Source: Calliopsis andreniformis (Eukaryota; Arthropoda; Insecta; Hymenoptera; Andrenidae). From it: DNA of 64,000 nucleotides. Below, in pieces: positions 26,341-40,397 of the stretch. Both the position numbers and the translations under genes were made by a program. The notes beneath the pieces were generated by a model. The model saw only the letters and a program-made list of their open reading frames with translations. It searched no databases and had not been told where the DNA came from. How positions within the stretch are numbered: the stretch's first letter is position 1; every line of letters begins with the position of its first letter. The stretch is from NCBI RefSeq assembly GCF_051401765.1, contig NW_027480534.1:868001-932000 (forward strand), read 5' to 3'.

Positions 26341-26924
26341 GGATATTCTATTGAGTATTGAGAATTGAGGATTGATGGTTGATTATTGAGGATTGAGGAT
26401 TGAGGATTGAGTATTGAGTATTGAAGGTTGAGGATTGATGATTGAGGATTGAGGATAGAGGATTGAGGATTGAGGATTCAAGATTGATTAATGAGGACTG
26501 AAGATTGAGCATTGAGGATTGAGGATTGAGGATTGAGGATTGAGGATTGAAGATTGAGGATTGGGAACTGAGGATTGAACATTGAGGTTTGAGGATTGAG
26601 GATTGAGGATTGAGGATTGAGGATTGAATATTCAGTATTGAGGATTGAATATGGAGAATTGAGGATTGAGGATTGAACATTGAGGACTGAGTGTTGATGG
26701 TTGATTGATGAGAATTTATGTTTGCGTATTGAAATTTGAAGATTGAAGATTGGCTATTGAGTATTGAAAGCTGTGAATTGAGGATATTGTATTGAGGATT
26801 GAGGATTGACAACTGATTGTTGAGGACTGAGTGCTGAAGATTGAGGATTCAGGATTGATGATTCAGGATTGTCGTTTGAGGACTGAGTATTGAGGATTGA
26901 GGATTGGGGATTGAGGACTGAGGA

Positions 26925-27660
26925 TTGAGGATTGAGGATTGAGAATTGAGAATTGAGGATGAGGACTGAGGGCTGAGGATTGAGGTTTGAGGGACGATAA
27001 TTGAGGATTGAGGATTGAGGACTGAGGATTGACGATTGAGTATTGAAGATTGAAGATTGATGACTGAGGATTGAGGATTGGCGATTGAGGATTGAGGATT
27101 GAGGATTGAGGATTGAAGATTGAGGATTGGGGATTGAGGATTGACGATTGAGGATTGAGTATTGATGATTGAGAATTGAGGATTGTGGATTGAAGATTGA
27201 GTATTGAGTATTGAAGATTGAGGATTGAGGATTGAGGATTGAAGATTGAGGACTGAGTGTTGAGGGTTGAGTGATGAGAATTGACGTTTGTGTATTAAGA
27301 TTTGAAGATTGAAGAATGGTGATTGAGTATAGAAAGCTGTGAATTGAGGATATTCTATTGAGGATTGAGGATTGACAATTGATTTTTGAGGACTGAATTC
27401 TGAAGATTGGGGATTCAGGATTGAGGATTCGGGATTGAGGTTTGAGGACTGAGGATTGAGGGTTGAGGATTGAGGATTGAGGATTGACGCTTGAGGATTG
27501 AGGACTGATGCTTGATGTCGAGGATTGAGCATCGAGGATTGAAGGTTGAGGACAGGGGATTGAGGATTGAAGATTGAGGATTAAGGATTGAGGATTGGGG
27601 ATTGAGTATCTAGGATTGGAGATTGATTATTGAGGATTCAAGGTTGAGGATTGAGGATTG
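26925..27660. repeat. GAAAGCTGTGAAT module, copy 1 of 6
   Basis: This module runs from GGATGAGGACTGAGGGCTG, through a C anchor with the private sequence GTATAGAAAGCTGTGAAT and tail GACAATTGATTTTTGAGG, to the GATGCT...AGCATC inverted repeat (27507-27533). Related modules centre on anchors 37528, 45717, 50404, 59793 and 62831. This one is closest to the copy at 50404, sharing TGAATTCTGAAG after the tail. Confidence 0.8.
27507..27533. repeat. GATGCT...AGCATC inverted repeat (representative of 8)
   Basis: Six-base arms flank a 15-base spacer. Copies lie at 27507-27533, 37686-37712, 39291-39317, 45875-45901, 47480-47506, 50562-50588, 59951-59977 and 62989-63015, always after GACGCTTGAGG or its variant. 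The copies at 37686 and 45875 keep only five paired bases. No function is known. Confidence 0.75.
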
Positions 27661-30600
27661 AGGATTGAGAATTGAGAACTGAGGATGAGGACTGAGTGTT
27701 GAGGATTGAGGTTTGAGGCTTGAGGGTTGAGGATTGAGGATTGAGGACTGAGGATTGAAAATTGATGATTGAAGATTGAGGATTGAGGATTGAGGCCTGT
27801 GGATTGAGGACGAGGACTGAGGGTTGAGTATTGATGTTTGAGGTCTGAGGATTGAGGATTGAGGATTGAGGATTGAGGATTGAAGATTGAGTATTGAGGA
27901 TTGAAGGTTGAGGATTGAGGATTGGGGATAAAGGATTGAGGATTGGGGATTGAGGATTGAGTATTGGGGATTGAGAATTGAGGGTTGAGGATTGAGGATT
28001 GCAGATTGGGTATTGGGGATTGAAGATTGAGTATTGAGGATTGAGTGTTGAAGAATGAGGACTGAGTGTTGAGGGTTGAGAACTGAGTGTTGAGGGTTGA
28101 GTGATGAGAATTGATGTTTGTGGATTGAGATATGAAGGTTGAAGTATGGGGATTGAGTATTGAAAACTGTGAATTCAGGATATTCTATTGAGGATTGAGG
28201 ATTGAATATTGATGACTGAAGATTGAGGATTGAGGATTGAGTGTTGTGGATTGAGGACGAGGACTGAGGGCTGAGTATTGGTGTTTGATGTCTGAGGATT
28301 TAGGATTGAGGATTGAGAATTGAGGATTGAGGATTGAGTATTGAGGATTGAGAATTGAGTGTTGAGAATTCAAGATTGAGTATTGAGTATTGAAGATTGA
28401 GGATTGATGATTGAGGATTGAAGATTGAGGACTGAGTGTTGAGGGTTGAGTGATGAGAAATGATGTTTGTGGATTGAGATTTGAAGATAGAAGAATGGGG
28501 ACTGGGTATTGAAAACTGTGAATTGAGGATATTCTATTGAGGATTGAGGATTGCCAATTGATTTTTGAGGACTGAGGTCTGAGGAATGAGGATTCAAGAT
28601 TGAGGACTCGGGATTGAGGTTTGAGGACAGAGGATTGAGGGTTGAGGACTGGGGATTGAGGATTGAAGATTGAGGATTAAGGATTGAGGATTGGGGATTG
28701 AGGATCTAGGATTGGAGATTGATTATTGAGGATTGAGGATTGAGTATTGAGGATTGAGGATTGAGGGTTGAATATTGAGGACGAGGACTGACGGTTGAGG
28801 ATTGAGGTTTGAGGATTGACGATTGAGGATTGAGGACTGAGGCTTGAGGATTGAGGATTGAGCATTGAGGATTGAAGATTGAGGACTGGTGATTGAGGAT
28901 TGAAGATTGAGGATTTAGGATTGAGGATTGGGGATTGAGGATCTAGGATTGGACATTGATTATTGAGGATTCAATATTGAGGATTGAGGTTTGAGGATTG
29001 AGAACTGAGAATTGAGGATGAGGACTGAGGGTTGAGGATTGAGGTTTGAGGAACGAGGATTGAGGATTGAGGATTGAGGACTGAGGATTGACGACTGAGT
29101 ATTGAAGATAGAAGATTGATGACTGAGGATTGAGGATTGGCGATTGAGGATTGAGGATTGAGGATTGAGGATTGAAGATTGAGGATTGGGGATTGAGGAT
29201 TGACGAATGAGGATTGAGTATTGATGATTGAGAATTGAGGATTGAGGATTGAAGATTGAGGACTGAGGGTTGAGGGTTGAGTGATGAGAATTGATGTTTG
29301 TGGATTGAGATATGAAGGTTGAAGAATGGGGATTGAGTATTGAAAACTGTGAATTGAGGATATTCTATTGAGGATTGAGGATTGACTGTTGATTGTTGAG
29401 GACTGAGTGCTGAAGATTGATGATTCAGGATTGAGGATTCGGGATTTAGGTTTGAGGACTGAGGATTGAGGGTTAAGGATTGAAGATTGAGGATTGACGC
29501 TTGAGGATTGAGGATTGAGGATGGAGGATTGAGGAGAGAGGACTCAGTGTTGTGGATTCAGTGCTGAGAATTGATGTTTGAGTATTGAGTTTTGATTCTT
29601 GAATATTGTGGATTGAGTATTGAACCATGAGAATTCAGGATATTCTATTGAGTATTGAGAATTGAGGATTGATGGTTGAGAATTGAGGATTGATGGTTGA
29701 GTATTGAGGATTGATGGTTGAGGGTTGTGTGTTGAATATTGAGGATTGAGGATTGAGGATTGAGTAATGATGATTGAAGATTGAGGATTGAGGATTGAGA
29801 ATTGAGAATTGAGGGTGAGGACTGAGGGTTGAGGATTGAGGTTTGAGGAACGAGGGTTGAGGATTGAGGATTGAGGACTGAGGATTGACGATTGAGTACT
29901 GAAGATTGAGGATTGATGAGTGAGGATTGAGGATTGGCGATTGAGGATTGAGGATTGAGGATTGAGGATTGAAGATTGAGGATTGAGGATTGAGGATCGA
30001 GGATTAAGGATTGAAGACTGAGGATTGGGGACTGAGTGTTGAGTGTTTAGTGATGAGAATTGATGTCTGTGGATAGAGATTCGAAGATTGCAGATTGAGT
30101 ATTGAGTATTGAAAACTGTGAATTGAGGATATTCTATTGAGTACTGAGGATTGACAACAGATTGTTGAGGACTGTGTTCCGAAGATTGAGGATTCAGGAT
30201 TGAGGATTCATAATTGAGGTTTGAGGACTGAGTATTGAGGATTGAAGATTGAATATTGATGATTGAAGATTGAGGATTGAGGATTGAGGGTTGTGGATTG
30301 AGGACGAGGACTGAGGGTTGAGTACTGATGTTTGAGGACTGAGGATTGAGGATTGAGGATTGAGAACTGAGGATTGAGGATTGAGGATTGAGGATTGAAG
30401 ATTGAGTATTGAGGATTGCAGATTGAGGATTGAGGATTGGGGATTAAGGTTTGAGAATTGAAGATTGAGGGTTGAGGACTGAGGCTTGAGGATTGAGGAT
30501 TGAGCATTGAGGATTAAAGATGGAGGACTGGGGATTGAGGATTGAAGATTGAGGATTAAGGATTGAGAGTTGGGGATTGAGGATCTAGGATTGGAGATTG

Positions 30601-31070
30601 ATTATTGAGGACTCAAGACTGAGGATTGCGGATTGAGGACTGAGAATTGAGAATTGAGGATGAGGACTGAGGGTTGAGGATTGAGGCTTGAGGAACGAGT
30701 TTTGGGGCTTGAGAATTGAGGACGAGGACTGACGGTTGAGGATTGAGGTTTGAGGATTGTGGATTGGGGATTGAGGACTGAGGCTTGGGGATTGAGGATT
30801 GAGGTTTAAGGATTGAGGATTGGGGATTGAGGATCTAGGATTGGAGATTGATTATTCAGGATTCAAGATTGAGGATTGAGGACTGAGGATTGAGGATTGA
30901 GGATTGAGGATTGAAGATTGAGTATTGAGTATTGAAGGTTGAGCATTGAGGATTGAGGACTGAGGATTGAGGATTGAGGATTGAGGATTGAGGGCTGAGG
31001 ATTGGAGACTGAGGATTGAAGATTGAGGATTGAGGATTGAGGATTGAGGATTGAGGATTGAGTATTGAAG

Positions 31071-31079
31071 ATACAGTAT
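31071..31079. repeat. ATACAGTAT block (representative of 9)
   Basis: ATAC and GTAT pair around a central A, in the context GAAGATACAGTATTGAG and followed by GAATTTAGGATTGAGG. Copies start near 31071, 32440, 33139, 40629, 41328, 49720, 56468, 57160 and 62154. Three of them read ATACAGTAC. The block marks one right-domain module. Confidence 0.65.
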
Positions 31080-32208
31080 TGAGAATTGAAGATTGAGAAT
31101 TTAGGATTGAGGATTGAACATTGAGGACTGACGGTTGAGGATTGAGGTTTGAGGATTGAGGATTGAGGATTGAGGACTGAGGCTTGAGGATTGAGGATTG
31201 AGCATTGAGGATTGAAGATTGAGGACTGGTGATTGAGGATTGAAGATTGCGGATTTAGGATTGAGGATTGGGGATTGAGTATCTGGGATTGGAGATTGAT
31301 TATTGAGGATTCAAGATTGAGTATTGAGGATTGAGGATTGAGAATTGAGAATTGAGGATGAGGACTGAGGGCTGAGGATTGAGGTTTGAGGAACGAGGAT
31401 TGAGGATTGAGGATTGAGGACTGAGGATTGAGGATTGAGGATTGAGGATTGAGGATTGAGGATTGAAGATTGAGTATTGAGGATTGAAGATTGAGGATTG
31501 AGGATTGGGGATTAAGGATTGAGGATTGGGGATTGAGGATTGAGTATTGAGGATTGAGAATTGAGGGTTGAGGATTGAATATTGAGTATTGGGTATTGAA
31601 GATTGAGAATTGAGGATTGAGGTTTGAAGATTGAGGACTGAGTGTTGAGGGTTGAGTGATGAGGATTGATGTTTGTGGATTGAGATATGAAGGTTGAAGA
31701 ATGGGGATTGAGTACTGAAAACTGTGAATTGAGGATACTCTATTGAGGATTGAGGATTGACAATCGATTGTTGAGGACTGAGGGCTGAAGATTGAGGATT
31801 CAGGATTGAGGACTCGGGATTGAGGTTTGAGGACTGAGGATTGAGGGTTAAGGATTGAAGATTGAGGATTGACGCTTGAGGATTGAGCATTGAGGATGGA
31901 GGATTGAGGAGAGAGGACTGAGTGTTGTGGATTGAGTGTTGAGAATTGATGTTTGAGTATTGAGGTTTGATGATTGAATATTGTGGGTTGAGTATTGAAC
32001 CATGAGAGTTCAGATTATTCTATTGAGTATTGAGAATTGAGGATTTATGGTTGAGTATTGAGTATTGATGGTTGAGTATTGAGGATTGATGGTTGAGGTT
32101 TGTGTGTTGAATATTGAGGATCGTGGATTGAGGATTGAGAATTGAGAATTGAGGGTGAGGACTGAGGGTTGAGGATTGAGGTTTGAGGAACGAGGATTGA
32201 GGATTGAT

Positions 32209-35200
32209 GATTGAGGATTGAGGATTAAGGATTAGGGCTGAGGGCTGAGGATTGACGTTTGAGGTCTGAGGACTGAGGGTTGAGGATCGAGAATTGAGGT
32301 TTGAGGACTGAGGATTGAGGATTGAGGATTGAGGATTGAGGATTGAGGATTGAGGATTGAGGACTGAGGATTGGAGACTGAGGATTGAAGATTGAGGATT
32401 AAGGATTGAGGATTGAGGATTGTGGATTGAGTATTGAAGATACAGTATTGAGAATTGAAGATTGAGAATTTAGGAATGAGGATTGAACATTGAGGACTGA
32501 CGGTTGAGGATTGAGGTTTGAGGATTGAGGATTGAGGATTGAGGACTGAGGCTTGAGGATTGAGGATTGAGCATTGAGGATTGAAGATTGAGGACTGGGG
32601 ATTGAGGATTGAAGATTGAGGATTAAGGATTGAGGGTTGGGGATTGAGGATCTAGGAATGGAGATTGATTACTGAGGATTCAAGATTGAGGATTGCGGAT
32701 TGAGGACTGACAATTGAGAATTGAGTATGAGGACTGAGGGTTGAGGATTGAGGTTTAAGGAACGAGATCTGGGGCTTGAGGATTGAGGACGAGGACTGAC
32801 GGTTGAGGATTGAGGTTTGAGGATTGAGGATTGGGGATTGAGGACTGAGGCTTGGGGATTGAGGATTGAGGGTTAAGGATTGAGGATTGGGGATTGAGGA
32901 TTACAGGATTGGAGGTTGATTATTGAGGATTCAAGATTGAGGATTGAGGACTGAGGATTGAGGATTGAGGATTGAGGATTGAAGATTGAGTATTGAGTAT
33001 TGACGGCTGAGAATTGAGGATTGAGGATTGAGGATTGAGGATTGAGGATTGAGGATTGAGGACTGAGGATTGGAGACTGAGGATTGAAGATTGAGGATTG
33101 AGGATTGAGGATTGAGGATTGAGGATTGAGTATTGAAGATACAGTACTGAGAATTGAAGATTGAGAATTTAGGATTGAGGATTGAACATTGAGGACTGAC
33201 GGTTGAGGATTGAGGTTTGAGGATTGAGGATTGAGGATTGAGGACTGAGGCTTGAGGATTGAGGATTGAGCATTGAGTATTGATGATTCAGGACTGGTGA
33301 TTGAGGATTGATGATTGAGGATTTAGGATTGAGGATTGGGGATTGAGCATCTAGGATTGGAGATTGGTTATTGAGGATTCAAGATTGAGGATTGAGGATT
33401 GAGGATTGAGAATTGGGAATTGAGGATGAGGACTGAGGGCTGAGGATTGAGGTTTGAGGAACGAGGATTGAGGATTGATGATCGAGGGCAGAGGATTGAC
33501 GATTGAGTATTGAAGATTGAAGATTGATGACTGAGGATTGAGGGTTGGCGATTGAGGATTGAGGATTGAGGATTGAGGATTGAAGATTGAGGATTGAGGA
33601 TTGAGGATTGAGTATTGAGTATTGAGGATTGAAGATTGAATATTGATGATTGAAGATTGAGGATTGAGGATTGAAAGTTGAGGATTGAGGATTGAGGATC
33701 GAAGATTGAGGACTGAGGGTTGAGGGTTGATTGATGAGTATTGATGTTTGTGGATTGAGATTTGAGGATTGAAGATTGGGGATTGAGTATTGAAAACTGT
33801 GAATTGAGGATATTCTATTGAGGATTGAGGATTGACGGCTGATTGTTGAGGACTGAGGGCTGAAGATTGAGGATTCAGGATTGAGGACTCAGAATTGAGG
33901 TTTGAGGACTGGGGATTGAGGATTGAAGATTGAGTATTGAGGATTGAAGGTTGGGGATTGAGGATTGAGGATTGAGGATTGAGGATTGAGTATTGAGTAT
34001 TGAAGATTGAGTATTGAGGATTGAATGTTGAGGATTGAGGATTGAGGATCGAAGATTGAGGACTGAGGGTTGAGGGTTGATTGACGAGTATTGATGTTTG
34101 TGGATTGAGATTTGAGGATTGAAGATTGGGGATTGAGTATTGAAAACTGTGAATTGAGGATATTCTATTGAGTATTGAGGATTAGGATTGACAATTTATT
34201 GTTGAGGTCTGAGGGCTGAAGACCGAGGATTCAGGATTGAGGTTCGGGTTTGAGGTTTGAGGACTGAGGATTGAGGGATGAGGGTTGAGGATTGAGGATT
34301 GACGATAGAGGATTGAGGAATGAGGATGGAGGATCGAAGAGAGGGGACTGAGTGTTGAGGATTGAGTGTTGAGAATTGATGTTTGAGGATTGAGATTTGA
34401 TTATTGAATATTGTGGATTGAGTATTGAACCATGAGAATTCAGGATATTCTATTGAGTATTGAGAATTGAGAATTGATGGTTGAGTATTGAGGATTGATG
34501 TTTGAGGATTGTGTGTTGAATATTGAGGTTTGAGGGTTGAGGATTGAGGATTGAGTATTGAGGATTGAAGATTGAGTACTGATGATTGAGTATTGAGGGT
34601 TGAGTATTGAGGACGAGGACTGAGGTTTGAAGATTGAGGTTTGAGGTTTGAGGATTGAGGATTGAGGACTGAGGATTGAGGATTGAGGATTGAGCATTGA
34701 GAATTGAAGATTGAGGACTGGGGATTGAGGATTGAAGATTGAGGATTAAGGATTGAGGATTGGGGATTGAGGATCTAGGATTGCAGATTGATTATTGAGG
34801 ATTGAAGATTGAGTATTGAGGATTGAGGATTGAGAATTGAGAACTGAGGATGAGGACTGAGGGTAGACGAATGAGGTTTGAGGAACGAGGATTGAGAATT
34901 GTGGATTGAGGACTGCGGATTGACGATTGAGCATTGAATATTGAGGATTGATGACTGAGGATTGTGGATCGAGGATTGATGGTTGAGTATTGAGGATTGA
35001 GGATTGAGGATTGAGTATTGAGTATTGAAGATTGAGGATTGAAGATTGAGGATTGAGGATTGAGGGTTGTGGATTGAGGACGAGGACCGAGGGCTGAGTA
35101 TTGATGTTTGAGGTATGAGGATTGAGGATTGAGGATTGAGAATTGAGGATCGAGGATTGAGGATTGAAGATTGTGGATTGGGTATTGAGGATTGAATAAT

Positions 35201-38200
35201 GTGGATTGAGGATTGAGGATTGAGCATTGAGGATTGAAGATTGAGTATTGAGGATTGAAGATTGAGGATTGGGGATTGAGTGTTGAGGATTGAGTATTGA
35301 GGATTCAGGATTGAGTATTGAGGATTGAAGGTTGAGGATTGAGGTTCGAGGATGGAGAATGAGGGCTGAGGGTTGAGGTTTGAGGATAGAGTATTGAAAC
35401 CTGCGAATTCAGGATATTCTATTGTGTATTGAGAATTGAGGATTGATCGTTGAGTAGTGAGGATTGAGAATTGGGGATTGAGGATTGAGTATTGAAGATT
35501 GAGGATTGATGATTGAGGATTGAGGATAGAGGATTGAGGATTGAGGATTGAGGATTGAAGATTGAGTGTTGAGGATGGAAGATTGAGGATTGGGGATAGA
35601 GGATTGAGGATTGAGCATTGAGGATTGAGGATTGAGGATTGAGGATTGAAGATTGAGTATTGAGGATTGAAGATTGAATATTGAGGATTGAGGATTGAGA
35701 ATCGAGGATGTAGGATGAGGGCTGAGGGTTGAGGATTGAGGTTTGAGTATTGAATCCTGCGAATTCAGGATATTCTATTGAGTGTAGAGAATTGAGTATA
35801 GATGGTTGAGTATTGAGGATTGAGAATTGAGGATTGAGGATAGAGGATTGAAGATTGAGGATTGATGATTTAGGATTGAGCATTGAGGATTGAGGATTGA
35901 GGATGGAGGATTGAAGATTGAGTGTTGAGGATTGAAGATTGAGGATTGAGGATTGAGGATTGAGGATTGAAGATTGAGGATTGAGGATTCAGGATTGAAA
36001 ATTGAGGATTGAGGATGAGGACTGAGGGTTGAGGGTTGAGGTTTGAGGAAGGAGGATTGAGGATTTAGGATTGAGGATGGAGGATTGAGGACTGAGGATT
36101 GAGTATTGAAGATTGAGTATTCATGACTAAGGATTGAGGATTAAGGATTGAGTATTGAGGACTGAGGATTGATGATTGTGTATTGAGGACTGAAGGTTGA
36201 GGATTGAGGATTGAGGATTGAGGATTGAGGATGGAGGATGAGGGCTGAGGGTTGAGGGTTGAGGATTGAAGATTGAGTATTGAGGATTGAAGATTGAGGA
36301 TTGAGGATTGAGGATTGAGGATTGAGGATTGAAGGTTGAGGATTGGGGATTGAGGATTGACGATTGAGAATTGAGTATTGAGGATAGAGAATTGAGGATT
36401 GAGAATTGAAGATTGAGTATTGAGGATTGAAGATTGAGGATTGAAGATTGAGTATTGATGATTGAGGACTGAGGGTTGAGGATTGAGGAAGAGGACTCAC
36501 CGTTGAGGATTGAGGTTTGAGGATTGAGGATTGAGAATTGAGAATTGAGGATGAGGACTGTGGTTGAGGATTGAGTGATGAGAATTGAGTATTGAGGATA
36601 GAGAATTGAGGATAGAGGATTGAGGATTGAGGATTGAGGATTGAAGATTGAGGATTGGGTATTGAGGATTGAACATTGAGGATTGCGGATTGAGTATTGA
36701 GGATTGAGGATTGAGGATTGAAGATTGAGTATTGATGATTGAAGATTGAGGATTGAGGACTGAGAATTGAGGATTGAGGATTGAGGATTGAAGATTGTGG
36801 ATTGGGTATTGAGGATTGAAGAATGTGCATTGAGGATTGAAGATTGAGGATTGAGGATTGAAGATTGAGTATTGAGGATTGAAGATTGAGGATTGGGGAT
36901 TGAGGGTTGAGGATTGAGTATTGAGGATTGAGGATTGAGGATTGAGGATTGATGATTGAAGACTGAGGATTGGGCACTGAGTGTTGAGTGTTTAGTGATG
37001 AGAATTGATGTTTGTGGATAGAGATTCGAAGATTGCAGATTGAGCATTGAGTATTGAAAACTGTGAATTGAGGATATTCTATTGAGGACTGAGGATTGAC
37101 AACAGATTGTTGAGGACTGTGTTCCGCAGATTGAGGATTCAGGATTGAGGATTCAGAATTGAGGTTTGAGGAACGAGGATTGAGGATTGAGGATTGAGGA
37201 CTGAGGATTGACGATTGAGTATCGAAGATTGAAGATTGATGACTGAGGATTGAGGATTGGCGATTGAGGATTGAGGATTGAGGATTGAGGGTTGAAGATT
37301 GAGGATTGGGGACTGAGGATTGACGATTGAGGATTGAGTATTGATGATTGAGGATTGAGGATTGTGGATTGAAGGTAGAGTATTGAGTATTGAAGATTGA
37401 GGATTGAGGATTGAGGATTGAAGATTGAGGACTGAGTGTTGAGGGTTGAGTGATGAGAATTGATGTTTGTGTATTGAGATTTGAAGATTGAAGACTGGGG
37501 ATTGAGTATAGAAAGCTGTGAATCGAGGATATTCTATTGAGGATTGAGGATTGACAATTGATTTTTGAGGACTGAGGTCTGAAGATTGGGGATTCAGGAT
37601 TGAGGATTCGGGATTGAGGTTTGAGGACTGAGGATTGAGGGTTGAGGATTGAGGATTGAGGATTGACGCTTGAGGATTGAGGACTGATGCTTGAGGTCGA
37701 GGATTGTGCATCGAGGATTGAAGGTTGAGGACTGGGGATTGAGGATTGAAGATTGAGGATTAAGGATTGAGGATTGGGGATTAAGTATCTAGGATTGGAG
37801 ATTGATTATTGAGGATTCAAGGTTGAGGATTGAGGATTGAGGATTGAGAATTGAGAACTGAGGATGAGGACTGAGTGTGGAGGATTGAGGTTTGAGGGAC
37901 GAGGATTGAGGATTGAGGATTGAGGACTGAGGATTGACGATTGAGTATTGAAGATTGAGGATTGATGACTGAGGATTGAGGATTGAGGATTGAGGATTGA
38001 GGATTGATGGTTGAGGTTTGTGTGTTGAATATTGAGGATTGTGGATTGAGGATTGACAATTGAGAATTGAGGGTGAGGACTGAGGTTTGAGGATTGAGGT
38101 TTGAGGAACGAGGGTTGAGGATTGAGGATTGAGGACTGAGGATTGACGATTGAGTACTGAAGATTGAGGATTGATGACAGAGGATTGAGGATTGGCGATT

Positions 38201-40397
38201 GAGGATTGAGGATTGAGGATTGAGGATTGAGGATTGAGGATTGATGATTGAGTATTGAGGATTGAAGATTGAGGATTGAGGATTGAGGATTGAGGATTGA
38301 GGATTGCAGACTGAGGATTAGGGACTGAGGTTTGAAGAGTGAGGACTGAGTGTTGAGGATTGAGTGTTGAGGATTGATCTTTGAGGATTAAGATTTGATT
38401 ATTGAATATTGTGGATTGAGTATAGATCCATGAGAATTCAGGATATTCTGTTGAGTATTGAGAATTGAAGATTGATGGTTGAGTATTGAGGATTGATGGT
38501 TGAGTGTTGTGTGTTGAATATTGAGGATTGAGGAATGAGGATTGAGGATTGAGGATTGAAGATTGAGGACTGGGGATTGAGGATTGAAGATTGAGGATTA
38601 AGGATTGAGGGTTGGGGATTGAGGATCTAGGATTGGAGATTGATTACTGAGTATTCAAAATTGAGGGTTGATGACTGAGGATTGAGAATTGAGAGTTGAG
38701 GATGAGGAGTGGGGGTTGAGGATTGAGGTTTGAGGAACGAGTATTGAGGCTTGAAGGTTGAGGACGCGGACTGACGGTTGATGATTGAGGTTTGAGGATT
38801 GAGGATTGGGGATTGAGGACTGAGGCTTGAAGATTGAGGATTGAGGATTAAGGATTGAGGAATGCGGATTGAGGATCTAGGATTGGAGATTGATTATTGA
38901 CGATTCAAGATTGAGGGTTGAGGATTGAGGATTGAGGTTTGAGGATTGTGGATTGATGATTGAGTATTGAGGATTGAAGACTGAGGATTGAGGATTGAGG
39001 ATTGAGGATTGAGGATTGAGGATTGAGGATTGAAGACTGAGGATTGGGGACTGAGTGTTGAGTGTTTAGTGATGAGAATTGATGTTTGTGGATAGAGATT
39101 CGAAGATTGCAGATTGAGTAATGAGTATTGAAAACTGTGAATTGAGGATATTCTATTGAGGACTGAGGATTGACAACAGATTGTTGAGGACTGTGGGCCG
39201 AAGATTGAGGATTCAGGATTGAGGTTTGAGGACTGAGGATTGAGGGTTGAGGATTGAGGATTGAGGATTGACGCTTGAGGATTGAGGACTGATGCTTGAG
39301 GTCGAGGATTGAGCATCGAGGTTTGAAGGTTGAGGACTGGGGATTGAGGATTGAAGATTGAGGATTAAGGATTGAGGATTGGGGATTGAGTATCTAGGAT
39401 TGGAGATTGATTATTGAGGATTCAAGGTTGAGGATTGATGACTGAGGATTGAGGATTGAGGATTGAGGATTGAAGATTGAGTATTGAGTATTGAAGGTTG
39501 GGCATTGAGGATTGAGGACTGAGGATTGAGGATTGAGGATTGAGGACTGAGGACTGAGGATTGGAGACTGAGGATTGAAGATTGAGGATTGAGGATTGAG
39601 GATTGAGGATTGAGGATTGAAGGTGGAGTATTGAGGATTGAAGGTTGAGGATTGAGGATTAGGTATTAATGGTTGAGGATTGGGGATTGAGGATTGAGTA
39701 TTGGGGATTGAGAATTGAGGGTTGAGGATTGATGATTGAGGATTGCAGATTGGGTATTGGGGATTGAAGGTTGAGGATTGAGGATTGAGGATTGCAGATT
39801 GGGTATTGAGGATTGAAGGTTGAGGATTGAGGATTGAGGGTTGAAGATTGAGGACTGAGTGTTGAGGGTTGAGTGATGAGAATTGATGTTTGTGGATTGA
39901 AATATGAAGGTTGACGAATGGGGATTTAGTATTGAAAACTGTGAATTGAGGATATTCTATTGAGGATTGAGGATTGACAACTGATTGTTGAGGACTGAGG
40001 GCTGAAGATTGAGGATCCAGGATTGAGGATTCGGGATTGAGGTTTGAGGACTGAGGATTGAGGATTAAGGATTGAAGATTGAGGATTGACGCTTGAGGAT
40101 TGAGGATTGAGGATGGAGGATTGAGGAGAGAGGACTGAGTGTTGTGGATTGAGTGTTGAGAATTGATGTTTGAGTATTGAGGTTTGATTATTGTATATTG
40201 TGCGTTGAGTATTGAACCATGAGAATTCAGGATATTGTATTGAGTATTGAGAATTGAGGATTGATGGTTGAGTATTGAGGATTGATGGTTGAGGTTTGTG
40301 TGTTGAATATTGAGGATTGTGGATAGAGGATTGAGAATTGAGAATTGAGGGTGAGGACTGAGGGTTGAGGATTGAGGTTTGAGGAACGAGGGTTGAG
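32209..40397. repeat. 8189-bp tandem duplication, copy 1
   Basis: From 32209 onward every position I compared recurs 8189 bp further on. Anchors at 33809, 34159, 34444, 35413, 35769, 37073, 37528, 38442, 39147, 39951 and 40231 all map to copy 2 at the same offset. Ten long minus-strand open frames also translate identically in the two copies. The left limit is the mismatch at 32208/40397. The unit is one base short of 1170 heptamers. Identity looks complete in the stretches checked, so this is either very recent or an assembly duplication. Confidence 0.93.
37160..37840. repeat. GAAAGCTGTGAAT module, copy 2 of 6
   Basis: The anchor at 37528 reads GAAAGCTGTGAATCGAGG, a T-to-C change shared only with its duplicate at 45717. 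The inverted repeat at 37686-37712 is weakened to GATGC/GCATC because one arm reads TGCATC. Confidence 0.8.

Larger units (their letters stand above)
26925..33600. repeat. Long segment re-used at 49.95-57.5 kb, copy 1
   Basis: Anchors 27349, 28179, 28528, 29359, 29639, 30128, 31734 and 32013 match 50404, 51996, 52345, 53819, 54099, 54588, 55503 and 55782 in order. The offset is not constant (23055, 23817, 24460, 23769, then 24028), so pieces of about 640-760 bp were gained or lost between the copies. The rare GATACTC core at 31734 and the GATTATTC core at 32013 are shared with 55503 and 55782. Confidence 0.85.
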
